A stretch of 60,000 nucleotides of DNA from Adiantum capillus-veneris (lineage: Eukaryota > Streptophyta > Polypodiopsida > Polypodiales > Pteridaceae), in NCBI GenBank assembly GCA_014529385.2, contig CM043944.1:180567740-180627739 (forward strand), read 5' to 3'. How positions within the stretch are numbered: position 1 is the stretch's first letter; the number at the start of each line of letters is the position of its first letter. The translations under genes were made by a program, and so were the position numbers. Under the pieces are notes generated by a model. It did not search any database and had not been told where the DNA came from. It worked only from the letters and a program-made list of their open reading frames with translations. Shown piece by piece: positions 31,241 to 40,107 of this stretch.

Positions 31241-31616
31241 AGTGTATGCTTTGGCAATTCAAAACCTTAGTTGCCACTCCTCTTAGCCATTGAAAATCGG
31301 TGCCTAAGTATCTACACCCACGACTCAAAGTGGTTAATTATAGAGAGTAGTGAAGTGGGTCTAATATTTCAGAATTATCAAGGGCTAGCTCCTTTTGGAC
31401 TTCTTATGGCTCAATAATGGTAAAGCCATAGGCAAGTTTAAAAAGACCCCATTATTAAGTCCAAAGCTCCCGAGTTGTGCACCATATCCCACATAGTGGG
31501 CTCAACAAAATCAATTATAGATCCCAGTCCCACTTACCCTAATATAATTAAGAAAATCAACCATTTATAGGCTACTTAAGGACCTCTCTTCTTAAGCAAG
31601 AAAAGAGAAACCAAAT
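31241..31616 (-). other. G2 leader, non-coding
   Basis: Between the primer site and gag. AT-rich with no frame. It contains ccatttatagg at about 31,561, and a purine/pyrimidine-rich segment just before the primer site. Confidence 0.4.
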
Positions 31617-31629
31617 GCTCTGATACCAA
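31617..31629 (-). promoter_or_regulatory. tRNA-Met primer-binding site of G2
   Basis: On the minus strand TTGGTATCAGAGC, complementary to the 3' end of initiator tRNA-Met, directly following an LTR end ...TTACA at 31,630. Primes minus-strand DNA synthesis. Confidence 0.75.
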
Positions 31630-32450
31630 TGTAATGGAAATGGCCTATTAACTTTGAGAGTAGCGAAAATTAGAGAAATTACTTTTGTCAAATTAATTTA
31701 TGAGCATAGAGTGTGAACTTAATTGATGGTAGCAACATAAACATAGCATTTAGTTAACTTGGCATGAATAATACTTTTGCAAGAGAGAGAGTTTAGAGAA
31801 CATGACAACAATGGAGGACCAGATTTATGTGGAGCCGGTCCCCCCCCAATAGGCATTTGTATTATAGGTTCTCCCATTAAGAGAGACTTGGTACAATACA
31901 ATATTTGTGTTCCTTGTGACCTAGGTGATGCAATGAACATGGAAAACTTCATGCATCACGAGCATAACATAAACTTTGTAGAAAGCATTACCTATCCCAA
32001 GCCTCAGTCCCAAAGCCTCAGTCCCAAGGCCTCAAACACCTTTGAAAGTGGAGAGAGCTAGCAGGGAATGAGGGTAAGGAAGAGGAAGAAGAAAAAATTC
32101 ATAGGGAGGGCATGTGAGAGAGAGTTCATACGGGGTTATGAGAGAGGTGGAAAATAGCCCAAGCCAAGCTGGACAAAGTGGGCAGCCAAGAGGGCATTTC
32201 AAAGTGGACAAAGGACAAGGGGAGGAGTCATGTGTATAGGAGTGAGAGAGGAAGCTTGCCGAGGTGGCGAGGCATGCTAATGTGTCTAAAAAGGGGTAAT
32301 GCCAAGTGTAAGCAATGCTAAAAAAGACTCATAGAGGGCTACACGAGCAGATGAGCCCACTTTTTTTTTCTTTTTTTGGGTTGGCACCTCCTATAAGAGA
32401 GAGTTCTCATGCATTTACAAGGACTTTTTTGCCCATTTTGGGTGGGGACG
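31630..32450 (-). mobile_element. Putative G2 5' LTR (right border unclear)
   Basis: By position this is the LTR belonging to the primer site at 31,617. On the plus strand it starts TGTAATGGAAATGG. A 16-bp tandem (cctcagtcccaaagcc / cctcagtcccaaggcc) lies at about 32,001-32,030, and the right part is purine-rich. No second LTR exists because the element is 3'-truncated, so the border cannot be checked. The frames at 31,719-32,061 on both strands lack motifs. The G3 LTR start (TGTCATAAAAT) is not found here, so the LTRs of the two copies differ or one was replaced. Confidence 0.35.
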
Positions 32451-33463
32451 GATAGCTAGAGAGGGTTGCAGGATCCGTATTTTGAGCTCATTGAAGCTAT
32501 GCTGACTGAGAAGTTTTTTACATGGTTGTGTTGATGCTAGTAAATCCATCATTACTATCTCATGGCATCGACTCCCCCTTCCCCCTTCTCTCCTCTACTT
32601 GTGTGTGTGTGTTTCCGGGCGTGTGTCGGCATGTGTGTCCCCCCCCCCCCCCCCCCCTCCCCGAGGTTTGTTGTGCAAAGAGAGATAGAGAGAGGTTGTG
32701 TGCATGTGGAAGGCTGTGAGTTGAGAAAAGCGGAATGATCAGTTTTGTTTGGTGCATTGCAAAGCGTATGTGTGTATGGTCATGTAAGCAGTGGTTTTCT
32801 TGCGGATAGCGTCAAGTTTTGAAGGTGCACTCTAATGGATTGGGGTGCTGTGTATACCTTGGGCTATAGTAAGGCATTGTGTTGTGTTCTGGATGGGTTC
32901 CCCTTTCCCCCTCTCCAGTGGTTTTCTGGCTATGAAGTAATGTTGCAAGCTGATAACCACTTGAAGAGAGTAGAAGGGGGATGCCGAGTGTGGGTACACT
33001 CCCTTCCCCCCTAAAGGGCTTGCTCCTCCCACAGGTTTGATGGCGGCTGAGGCTGCTTTGTAGAGAAAACAAGCGATGAAGATGGCACTATGATGATCCA
33101 CGGCCCTTGGCCTTGTGATGGGAGTTAACCCCCATCATAGTGCAAACTCAGCCACACCCTCAGCATGCCCAAGCTTGTTGCTCTACTCACTTTCCTTCCT
33201 CGACTCTAGGGTAGTTTCACGTGCGGCCTCGACCTTAGCTCCTCCCGCCTATGTAGAGAACTTGCACATGGCTGTGAACTTCTCGCTTCACAAGCGGGAC
33301 CTCCTTTGCATGAGTGGTGTCTGCTTCATGCATGCTTTGCATGGCCTTTGTAGCACACAGCCAGTCCTTCACTCTGTAAGCTAAGAGATATATAAATATA
33401 GAGAGAGATGCAAACAAGCCATGCAAGGCCATCTTCCCCCTTCCTTTATAGCTCTCCCCCTGA
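32451..33463. other. No recognised gene; poly(C) tract and a short inverted repeat
   Basis: 18 C at about 32,639-32,656 follow a GT-rich patch. At 33,087-33,143 an inverted repeat (gcactatgatg ... catcatagtgc) encloses a smaller one (gatgggagttaacccccatc). By position this may be the leader or body of the element whose primer site is at 33,464 (minus). The minus-strand frame at 33,235-33,630 crosses that primer site and LTR border, so it is not a real gene. Confidence 0.35.
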
Positions 33464-33476
33464 GCTCTGATACCAA
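33464..33476 (-). promoter_or_regulatory. tRNA-Met primer-binding site (orphan, minus)
   Basis: TTGGTATCAGAGC on the minus strand, directly following an LTR-like end ...TTACA. Same arrangement as at 31,617, but the flanking sequence differs, so it marks a second element in the same orientation. Confidence 0.6.
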
Positions 33477-33624
33477 TGTAAGACATAGGGGATTGGAGCA
33501 TGCTCATCACCACCCAACCATGCTCTATATAGGCCCTTGGCCTGCTAAACATAGGGACCCTCTTGATTGCATGTCCATCCTGACCCTTGGCCCTGCCTGG
33601 TCCTACCCTTGGCATGATACTTAG
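33477..33624 (-). mobile_element. LTR fragment cut by a LINE insertion
   Basis: Adjacent to the primer site above. It contains gctctatataggcccttggcctg-type sequence around 33,518-33,540 (TATA plus the word shared with about 231). Recognisable LINE sequence starts at about 33,625. Confidence 0.35.
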
Positions 33625-33850
33625 TACCACACACTATTAGACTGCCCAGCATTTGGTCACATCCGAACTTGATGCTCTCACATTTTTAGCCATGACTTAG
33701 ACCTACACGGTTCCTCTCCCAGCTAGAGTGTGGACTTTCCATTGTGACTCTCATCATCATAATTTTGGAGCATCAAGAATCACTTGTAATTCGCACACAT
33801 ACTACATCACATGTAACTTTAGTCCCAGAGGACATATTTGACCTCGGATG
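33625..33850 (+). pseudogene. LINE family L1x ORF2 C-terminus and 3' end
   Basis: Reads YHTLLDCPAFGHIRT, stop, CSHIFSHDLDLH, then after a frameshift FLSQLECGLSIVTL and ILEHQESL, then a 3' UTR ending catatttgacct. About 220 bp match 45,028-45,252 closely in the same orientation, where the text directly continues a LINE reverse-transcriptase protein; that identifies this copy. It is a heavily 5'-truncated insertion. Both copies run from catatttgacc(t) into A-rich, then microsatellite DNA, which may be the family's tail. Confidence 0.7.
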
Positions 33851-33869
33851 AATATAATAATAAAAAAGA

Positions 33870-33943
33870 GATATCTATATATATATATATCTCATTTTAT
33901 CTCTCTCTTTTTTGCTCATTTCATATGTTTGGATACATAAATA

Positions 33944-34001
<58 letters not shown>

Positions 34002-34057
34002 GCTCATTTCATATGTTTGGATACATAAATATATATATATCTCTCTCTTCAAGAAAA

Positions 34058-34116
<59 letters not shown>
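33870..34116. repeat. (AT)n and two long (CT)n arrays in a duplicated frame
   Basis: (AT) at about 33,876-33,890, (CT) at about 33,946-33,997 and 34,060-34,115. The phrase ttttgctcatttcatatg plus tttggatacataaata occurs before both CT arrays (33,911 and 33,999), so a unit of about 88 bp was duplicated together with its microsatellite. Confidence 0.9.
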
Positions 34117-34119
<3 letters not shown>

Positions 34120-34159
34120 AAGTGCCAAGTGAGTTTATGCTTGCGGTTTCTTGAATCTA

Positions 34160-34225
34160 TGAGAAGGTGCATTAGGAAAAATATGAACCCTCTAGGGGCC
34201 CTTTGGGATTAAGGTTAATTAGAGG
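34160..34225 (+). repeat. Inverted-repeat arm, partner at 43,727-43,800
   Basis: gcattaggaaaaatatgaac, then ggcc, then gggattaagg-taat, matches the reverse complement of 43,727-43,800 with a 20-bp near-exact core. The two arms are 9.5 kb apart and enclose the hairpin array and the Copia element. Confidence 0.55.
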
Positions 34226-36260
34226 TCAGCCAATAGGAAGAGGGTGGTGGACACACTCTATACCCTCAAAAAAGTAGGGGGACAAGGTAGCCTTACACCT
34301 CTTAATTGTCTCTTACCTAGTGAGAAGGTAAGGGAGGTGGCTAGGGGAAAGAGGGGGGGGGGGGGGGCCACTTTGACCTCTTTTCCCCCACTTTTTGGCC
34401 CGGATTTAAAAATACACAAAAAATTTCAAATTTTCAAAAAATTTCAAATTTCAAGTTTTCCCTCCTTAAAAGGTCCCCAAACCTATTTCATGGTCAAAAA
34501 AGTATTTTTGACCTTCAAAAGTTAAAAACGTGCACTAAAAAATTCCAAAAAATTGTTTTTTTTAAAAAACAAATCAAAACATCATTTTCACCCTCCAAAG
34601 TCTTTCCAAACCTATTCTATAGCTAAAAAGTGTTTTTCTCTCTCTACAAACCTTTTTCCAAGCTCTCCATTGCTACAACAACCACATGCACCCCCTATAG
34701 TCCATCATTATCTCTCTGCTAGCTTTCTCCCACCTCCATTGTAGCACCAAGCAAGCTCCTCCTCCATCTCTTCCCCTTACCCACCACATAGTTTCACACC
34801 AAGCTAGCTCCTCTCCCTTCTCTCATCTCCATTACAACATGAAACAAGATTCTACTCCTTCTACTTTCATTCACTCACACTACATGGAAACCTCTACTCC
34901 CGAAGGTGGCAAAAGTATGAGCTCACATGAGTTGCATACCACAACAATAGGAGGTGTGAATATCGCGTGGGCATTGCAAGGGTTCATCTCCAACATAAAG
35001 ATAGAATGGTAATAAAACTACCCTTGTAGCTTACATTCAGAGCTTAACATCATCTCCATCTTTAAGTTTATCATGCTAGAGAGAATTAACCTCTTTATGG
35101 ATTTCATTGTTTAGGCTTCACACCTCATAACACTGGGTGGTGCTATTTTGTTGATGACTTTGGTGCGCCATCTATAGTTGTGTAGCATGTGATTTGAGTC
35201 TCACAATGTAAGTAAGTTGTGTTATCTATGGAGAGTCGTCAAAGATTTTTCTTGTAATTTATTCTTCGTATAATTGTCATTAGATAATTGGAATGATATC
35301 ATTTTGTACTTTATAACTTTGTGCTCACATAATCTTTTGTTTACTTACAGATTCAACTTGTTTTAAGAGGACATGAGCAAGAAACCATGTGCAGAGATGG
35401 AAATCACTCTATTTTTGTTCCTTGAGGAACCTTTCACTACCATGTTAAAAGATTTTGATAAGAATAGTAGGTGTTTTTTAGAATCTTGAACCAATAGGGA
35501 CTCTCTAGGAGCTCTCATAGAAGCCATCCATATAGTACTACTATCTTCCCTAGTGTCATAGACACACAAATACTCAAGTGTATATGAATCTCTAGATGAG
35601 GAAGACAAATACTTGTAAGATAAGCCTAACAGCAACAACATTGTCTCCATTTGTAATTATTTTTCATGAGGCTGGATTCCTCTATAAATGCAATATAAAT
35701 ATGTTTTTTTGTTAAATGGTGTCGCATTGAGTGAGAGTATTTAATTTAGATTACTGAAGTTTCATATAGATCTGAGAAATATTGTTTACTTTTATGGATA
35801 TTTTGATTTTCCTGTACGATGATTCAAGTCGCAAGTCTTAATCACTCCACCTTGAAGAAATTCAAGCAATATTTTGATTTCAGTTTAATCATTAATGGTT
35901 ATTCTTAATTAAAGTGATCATAAACTATGTCACGATGTCCTCATTTGGGGATGTTGAATATATATCATTAGCAATGTGTTTCACAAAACACTAGGTGGAC
36001 ACAAAAGTAAAAATTGGCTCCTTGTTTGGTCGATTTCTAGTGTTTAATGTTTAGTGCACAGGATTTGTGAGGCCGTTGACATGGGGAGTTCACTAAAGTA
36101 TATGTAACATAGCACATGTGTTCAACAGAAGGGATTTTATATTCTTGTAAAGTTGCAGAAACATGTGTAGATAAGGCCTATAAGGGGTACTTTTAATCCA
36201 TTCTAGTGAACGCACGTGATATAGGTAAATTTTACATAGTGAATGCTCCGGACCTTTGAA
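34226..36260. other. No recognised gene; poly(G) tract
   Basis: About 15 G at 34,354-34,368. Around 34,400-34,650 there are A/T-rich phrases (aaatttcaaattt, ggtcaaaaaagtatttttgacc) typical of non-autonomous DNA-transposon interiors, but no ends are defined. A 57-codon frame begins ATGAAACAAGATTC at about 34,839, but I recognise no motif in it. The minus-strand frame at 35,363-35,650 also has none. Confidence 0.4.
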
Positions 36261-36396
36261 CACAAAGAAAGGGGGGGGAGCTAATTACATCTGAGTGAAA
36301 AGAAGTGGAATTTGTACTGTCATGTTGCATAAAGATTTTCTTTCACTTAATCTAAAAAAAAATTGGTATCCTGGGGTGCAAACAAGGCCATATAAT

Positions 36397-36489
36397 GCAA
36401 AAAAAGGGGTGGCCACAAGCGCGCGTAGTGAGCCATCCAAAACTGCTGGATGGGCCATATGTGGGCCCTTGTGGCCACCCTTTTTTTGC
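36397..36489. repeat. Hairpin 1
   Basis: Arms of about 40 bp: gcaaaaaaaggggtggccac on the left and gtggccacccttttttt-gc on the right, with mismatches in the middle of the stem (gcgcgcgtag against atatgtgggc). Beyond the stem, ctggggtgcaaacaaggcc on the left and a weak match (gcactccagaaccctgg) on the right extend the pairing imperfectly. Confidence 0.9.
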
Positions 36490-36718
36490 ATAATTAGGCT
36501 ATTGCTGCACTCCAGAACCCTGGAAAAGATGAGATGAACCTAAAATTGAACTTTTCAAGCACATTATGCCTTCCTTCAACTCAACTTACTAGTTCCCTGC
36601 ACCAAAAGGGCAAATCACATTGGACAGTATAAAAATCTAGTCTCATGCTGCATAAACATCTGGTTTCATCAAATATTAACATTCTTGCTATTATAAGGGG
36701 CAGACAAGGCCATATAGT

Positions 36719-36813
36719 GCAAAAAAAAGGGTGGCCACAAGAGCGCGTAGGTGAGCCATCCAAAACTGTTGGATGGGCCATCTGCGCGCCCTTGTGGCCA
36801 CCCTTTTTTTTGC
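36719..36813. repeat. Hairpin 2
   Basis: Arms of about 43 bp from gcaaaaaaaagggtggccac to its complement, with a few mismatches (gagcgcgtaggt against atctgcgcgccc) and the same apex ccatccaaaactgttggatgg. Confidence 0.9.
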
Positions 36814-36989
36814 ATAATTAGGCTATTGTTGCACTCCAGGACCTTGGAAAAGGTGAGATGAATGTAAAATTTAACTTTTCAAGCACATTATGCCTTCCTT
36901 CAACTCAACTTACTAGTTCCCTGCACCAAAAGGCCAAATCACATTGGACAATATAAAAATCTAGTCTCATGCTACATAAACATCTGGTT

Positions 36990-37192
36990 TCATCAACTAT
37001 TAACATTTTTGCTATCCTAAGGGGCAAACAAAGCTAGAAAATGCAAAAAAAAAAAGGGTGGCCACAAGGGCGCGCAGATGAGCCATCCAAAACTGCTGGA
37101 TGGGCCATCTGCGCGCCCTTGTGGCCACCCTTTTTTTTGCATTTTCTAGCTTTGTTTGCCCCTCAGGATGGCAAAAAGGTTAATATTTGATT
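36990..37192. repeat. Hairpin 3, arms of about 95 bp
   Basis: The longest and cleanest of the three. The left arm runs from tcaactattaacatttttgc through aggggcaaacaaagctagaa to gggcgcgcagatg. The right arm is its complement through ttctagctttgtttgcccct to gcaaaaaggttaatatttga. Only isolated mismatches are seen, chiefly at the ag/gc near the apex and in the outer 25 bp, plus a length difference in the A run. Such a transcript would fold into a long double-stranded RNA. Confidence 0.92.
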
Positions 37193-37287
37193 TAAATTTA
37201 ACTCTTCATGGCCAAAACCACTTAACTTAAAACACATGGATAAACCGAAAAGCCAAATACTATGGAGACAGTAGACACAACTCTTAA

Positions 37288-37437
37288 TCATTTTGTCATT
37301 GCAAAGTCATCTGAAATGATGTGAGCCTCTACAACTTCCTGAATAGCCTCCAACGCTATTGCTTGCATTTTATACTGATTTCCATAGCTTTGAAGTACCT
37401 CCTTCACCGTGTGAGCATATTTTTGATGCATGGCCAT
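37288..37437 (-). pseudogene. Histone H3-like fragment (49 codons)
   Basis: The minus-strand frame starts ATGGCCATGCATCAAAAA and ends with TGA at 37,288. Its middle, VKEVLQSYGNQYKMQAIA then LEAIQEVVEAHII, aligns without gaps over 31 residues to the alpha1-alpha2 part of histone H3 (V-R-E-I-A-Q-D-F...F-Q...A-L-Q-E-A-x-E-A-Y-L-V). About ten residues are identical, most others conservative, and the Q-E-x-x-E-A core is kept. Loop 2 and alpha3 are missing because a stop follows DFAMTK. No N-terminal tail is found upstream. It could be a captured or processed H3 (or divergent CENH3-like) pseudogene fragment, or chance similarity of a helix; the H3 call is tentative. Confidence 0.35.
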
Positions 37438-38995
37438 GATTCAAATGTTACGTTTTTTTTTAAAAAAAATTTAAAATTTTTTAAGTGTTGAACTTTTCGG
37501 TTGTTTTCAACAGCTTCTAGATTTCAATCGGCTCCGAATCTGTCTGGGCTTGTCTCACATGAATTTGTTCATCTCATCGCATTCTTCGACCATAATGTGA
37601 TGAGAAAAAATCATATCTTGCTCGCATTCTCCAGAAATCAACGTGCAAGTTGACAATTTATTTAAAAATGATGTAAAACATGCATTTTTTATTTTTTTCT
37701 TAATCTACGGGCTCCAACGAGCATTAAAACCATGGAATCTGAAAATACTCAAATAACCATTGTTTTTTATTGTGTTAATGACTGTATTTCCTACATACAA
37801 AACTTTCCCAAAATCTCGCCCTAACACCTTCAAAAGTGGCTTCCAAGGAGTGTACTCGGTCAAAATTTGAAACTGAAGAAAAACAATCAGAATGAACTCC
37901 TAGATTGTGTATAAAATTTAGAATAACCAAAATTTCCTTCAAAAAAAAGTTATGCTAAAAATTTGAAAATAGCCCCCCATTGGACTCCCCACAACGATAG
38001 AAGTCACAGGGTTCAAGGAGAGGTATGGTGTCACAAGTGCATGGTGGGAATCTCATCGAGGTTTATTCCGTCAAGATCTCTTGTACTTTATCATGTCTTC
38101 TCATGTACAATCTTACCAAAAAAAAATGACACTTTAAATGACTACAAATCTTATTTAACTTATCAAACAATCTAAAATATGGTAGACCAAGAGTGCTCTT
38201 ACACATCAACAAACAAAAAAGTCCAAACTTCTTCTCATTAACTTTGATTAACATACATTCGTGAACAACTTCCAAGGGGTAGTGCAGTCATAGTTCTTAC
38301 ATCCATTCCATGACATGGTATGCTCATGGGGTGACCTATCATATAAAAATATCTCTGGTGGGGGTGCCCTCATGTTAGGAAAGGGTGTGCTGCTGATGAA
38401 AAAGTTGTTGTATTGTCCTACTAGGGATCTCTCCATGTTAGCATAGTGATTTTTGGTGTAGTGGGAGCCACATTGCTTGAGGAGAGCTTTGTGCCACCGT
38501 AAAAGCTTCATGTTATGCTAGTTCCTTGAGCCATTCTTGCATTAGGATGAGATTACCCACCTCTAATAAGGATAGATTTGAAGCACCTACCTGCAAGATG
38601 TAACAAAGAAGGCTGTTTTAGAGAAAAAGTGGTGACACTTGACCTCTCTAACCTGCACCCACTGTTTCTTGTAATGCCACTGTTTTGAGCTGAAGAGCTA
38701 GCTTGACATTCGTGCATCCACGAATGCAAAGAAGCACCTGCACCCATACACAACCAATTGCAATAGCCTAACAAGCCTACTTATCCCCTCCCAAGATATT
38801 GAAGAACCATACACATTCATCTCACCGACAGTATGACGATCTTGGGATGACCTCTACTCACCCTCACGTGCGGCCTTCGGTGCAAACACCGCGGACAAGC
38901 AATATGTACACTTTTGTTGTGCGGAGTACATGGTGGTGGAGGGATACGATTTGTGATGTCCGTGAGCACCATGGCAGTTGTTGCGTGAGGAAGCA
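37438..38995. other. No recognised gene
   Basis: AT-rich with A/T homopolymer patches near 37,450. Frames at 38,063-38,275 and 38,248-38,511 (minus) and 38,553-38,774 (minus) show no motif. Confidence 0.4.
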
Positions 38996-39237
38996 AAGAA
39001 TGAAAAGAAAGAGGGGGGAAGGAGAGGGAGGAACATGGGAGGAGAGAAGGGGGCAGAGGGGGAGAGGGAGAGAGAGGGGAGGAGGAGGAGAGAAGGGGGT
39101 AGGGAGGGAGAGGAGAGGAACATGGGAGGAGAGAAGGGGCAGAGGGGGGAGAGGGAGAGAGAGGGGAGGAAGAGGAGAGAAGGGGGTAGGGAGGGAGAGG
39201 AGAGGGAGAGAGGAGGAAGGAGGAGGAGAGAACAAAG
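38996..39237. repeat. Purine-only G-rich minisatellite, ~87-bp period
   Basis: About 240 bp almost entirely A and G on the plus strand. gaacatgggaggagagaagg occurs at 39,031 and again at 39,118, giving a period of 87 bp; each unit ends in gggggtagggagggagagga. Many runs of three or more G could form G-quadruplexes or triplexes. The long R/E/G-rich (plus) and P/S/L-rich (minus) frames here are artefacts. Confidence 0.9.
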
Positions 39238-39482
39238 GTTTTTTTTTTGGGGGGGATTTTTTTTTGAAAAAGTGGACTTTTAGTGTTTGTAGGTTTTAAA
39301 AAATGTCAAAAATTGATTTTTTGATGTGTATATATGTTGGGAGGGAATTTTAAGTCAAAAATAAGTAAAAATAACTTTTTGAAAAAAAGTCAAATTTTGG
39401 CTCTTAGTGACCCACGTTTTTGCTGATGTGGCCACACCCCTTTACTCCCTTCACTTTCCAAAAGCTAGAGAGAGAAAGTGAC
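39238..39482. other. AT-rich spacer before the Copia element
   Basis: Contains G and T homopolymers (39,240-39,265) and phrases such as gtcaaaaattgattttttga, similar in style to the 34.4 kb region. No gene. Confidence 0.4.
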
Positions 39483-39517
39483 CTCCTAGGTCCACATCCT
39501 ACATGTGTCTAAAAAAA
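39483..39517 (+). repeat. 35-bp direct repeat flanking the Copia element, left copy
   Basis: ctcctaggtccacatcc followed by tacatgtgtctaaaaaaa, directly before the 5' LTR. The copy at 43,630-43,664 differs by one base (t/c at the ninth position) and directly follows the shortened 3' LTR. Ordinary target duplications for Copia are 5 bp. Confidence 0.95.
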
Positions 39518-39746
39518 TGTTACCATATACATGTGGTAGTGATGTGTGTGAACACACTAGGACCGCCGGGGCATTTTTTCCCTCTTTAGGAGGTTTTTTC
39601 CCCCGTGCATTGTATATACGCCCATCACTCTAGGGCTATCTATCTTTCCATTGCACACTAAGTAACACACTCTCTATTGTGTGCCTTGAGCTTCCTTCGT
39701 CTTCTCCAAGCTGTGTGTGTGTTTCTCTGCAACGCTAATTCCAACA
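39518..39746 (+). repeat. C1 5' LTR
   Basis: TGTTACC ... CCAACA, about 229 bp, with a gtatatacgcccatc promoter-like segment near 39,611. The last 18 bp before the primer site (gcaacgctaattccaaca) have no counterpart in the 3' LTR. Confidence 0.85.
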
Positions 39747-39748
39747 AT

Positions 39749-39760
39749 TGGTATCAGAGC
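39749..39760 (+). promoter_or_regulatory. C1 primer-binding site
   Basis: TGGTATCAGAGC, complementary to the 3' end of initiator tRNA-Met, two bases after the LTR end. Confidence 0.9.
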
Positions 39761-40107
39761 AGGTCACGTCCTCCGGGCTTAGTCGCCAACTGCTCCAGCA
39801 CACGCCTGCTCACTTTCTCTGATTTCAGTGAGCTTTGGCGAGCGTTCGTAGGTCGACAAATATTTTGGGTCAGCTCGAAGAGCTTGGTCTGCTCAGAATT
39901 TTGATTTGGGCTCATTTCGGCCTCCGTTTCCACTACGGGCAGTACTGCACAGGCTATTTCGTCATTTTGTGCAGATTTTCTGTCAGTGCCGTTTTTTGCA
40001 TAACAGGTGCCTTATAGTCTTCTACGGTTTGTGCTATATAGCACAAGTTGTTCCCGCTCCATTTCTCCTATTTTCGGACAGTTTTCACATCAGGTGCAGC
40101 ATTTACC

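Larger units (their letters stand above)
28271..31629 (-). mobile_element. Minus-strand Ty3/Gypsy element G2, 3'-truncated
   Basis: Read from 31,629 down: primer-binding site, leader, gag, protease, reverse transcriptase; then the sequence breaks off at about 28,271 against LINE L2c, so RNase H, integrase and the 3' LTR are missing. The same family occurs on the plus strand at 47.3-53.0 kb (G3), with matching gag, protease and RT text, for example GSTH(K/N)FI.MELATKLGIQ and KAWPNPRNLH. Several frameshifts and stops. Confidence 0.85.
36262..37192. repeat. Three-unit tandem array of long hairpins (period 322-327 bp)
   Basis: Each unit contains a long near-perfect inverted repeat around the core ccatccaaaactgctggatgg. 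Unit spacing, measured at ggccacaag, is 322 bp (36,411 to 36,733) and 327 bp (36,733 to 37,060). The inter-hairpin linker (cttttcaagcacattatgcc...cccctgcac-type, then catctggtttcatcaa) is also repeated, so this is a true tandem array and not three independent insertions. The outer part of the first unit is more diverged. The structure resembles foldback or MITE-type elements. No gene is present. Confidence 0.9.

Noticed and set aside
33235-33630. 131-codon minus-strand frame
   Set aside because: Runs across a primer-binding site and LTR border, has no domain, and cannot be one gene.
36370-36520. hAT-type terminal repeats (ctggggtgc ... gcactccagaaccctgg) around hairpin 1
   Set aside because: The ends pair poorly and no 8-bp target duplication was seen; the tandem arrangement also argues against a single hAT insertion. 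Superfamily left open.
36285-36781. Small frames spanning hairpins 1 and 2 (68 and 66 codons)
   Set aside because: They are translations of the hairpin repeat itself; similar frames in both units are due to repetition, not selection.
38799-39299. Long R/G/E-rich (plus) and P/S/L-rich (minus) frames, up to 166 codons
   Set aside because: By-products of the purine minisatellite; three frames are open at once and none has conserved content.
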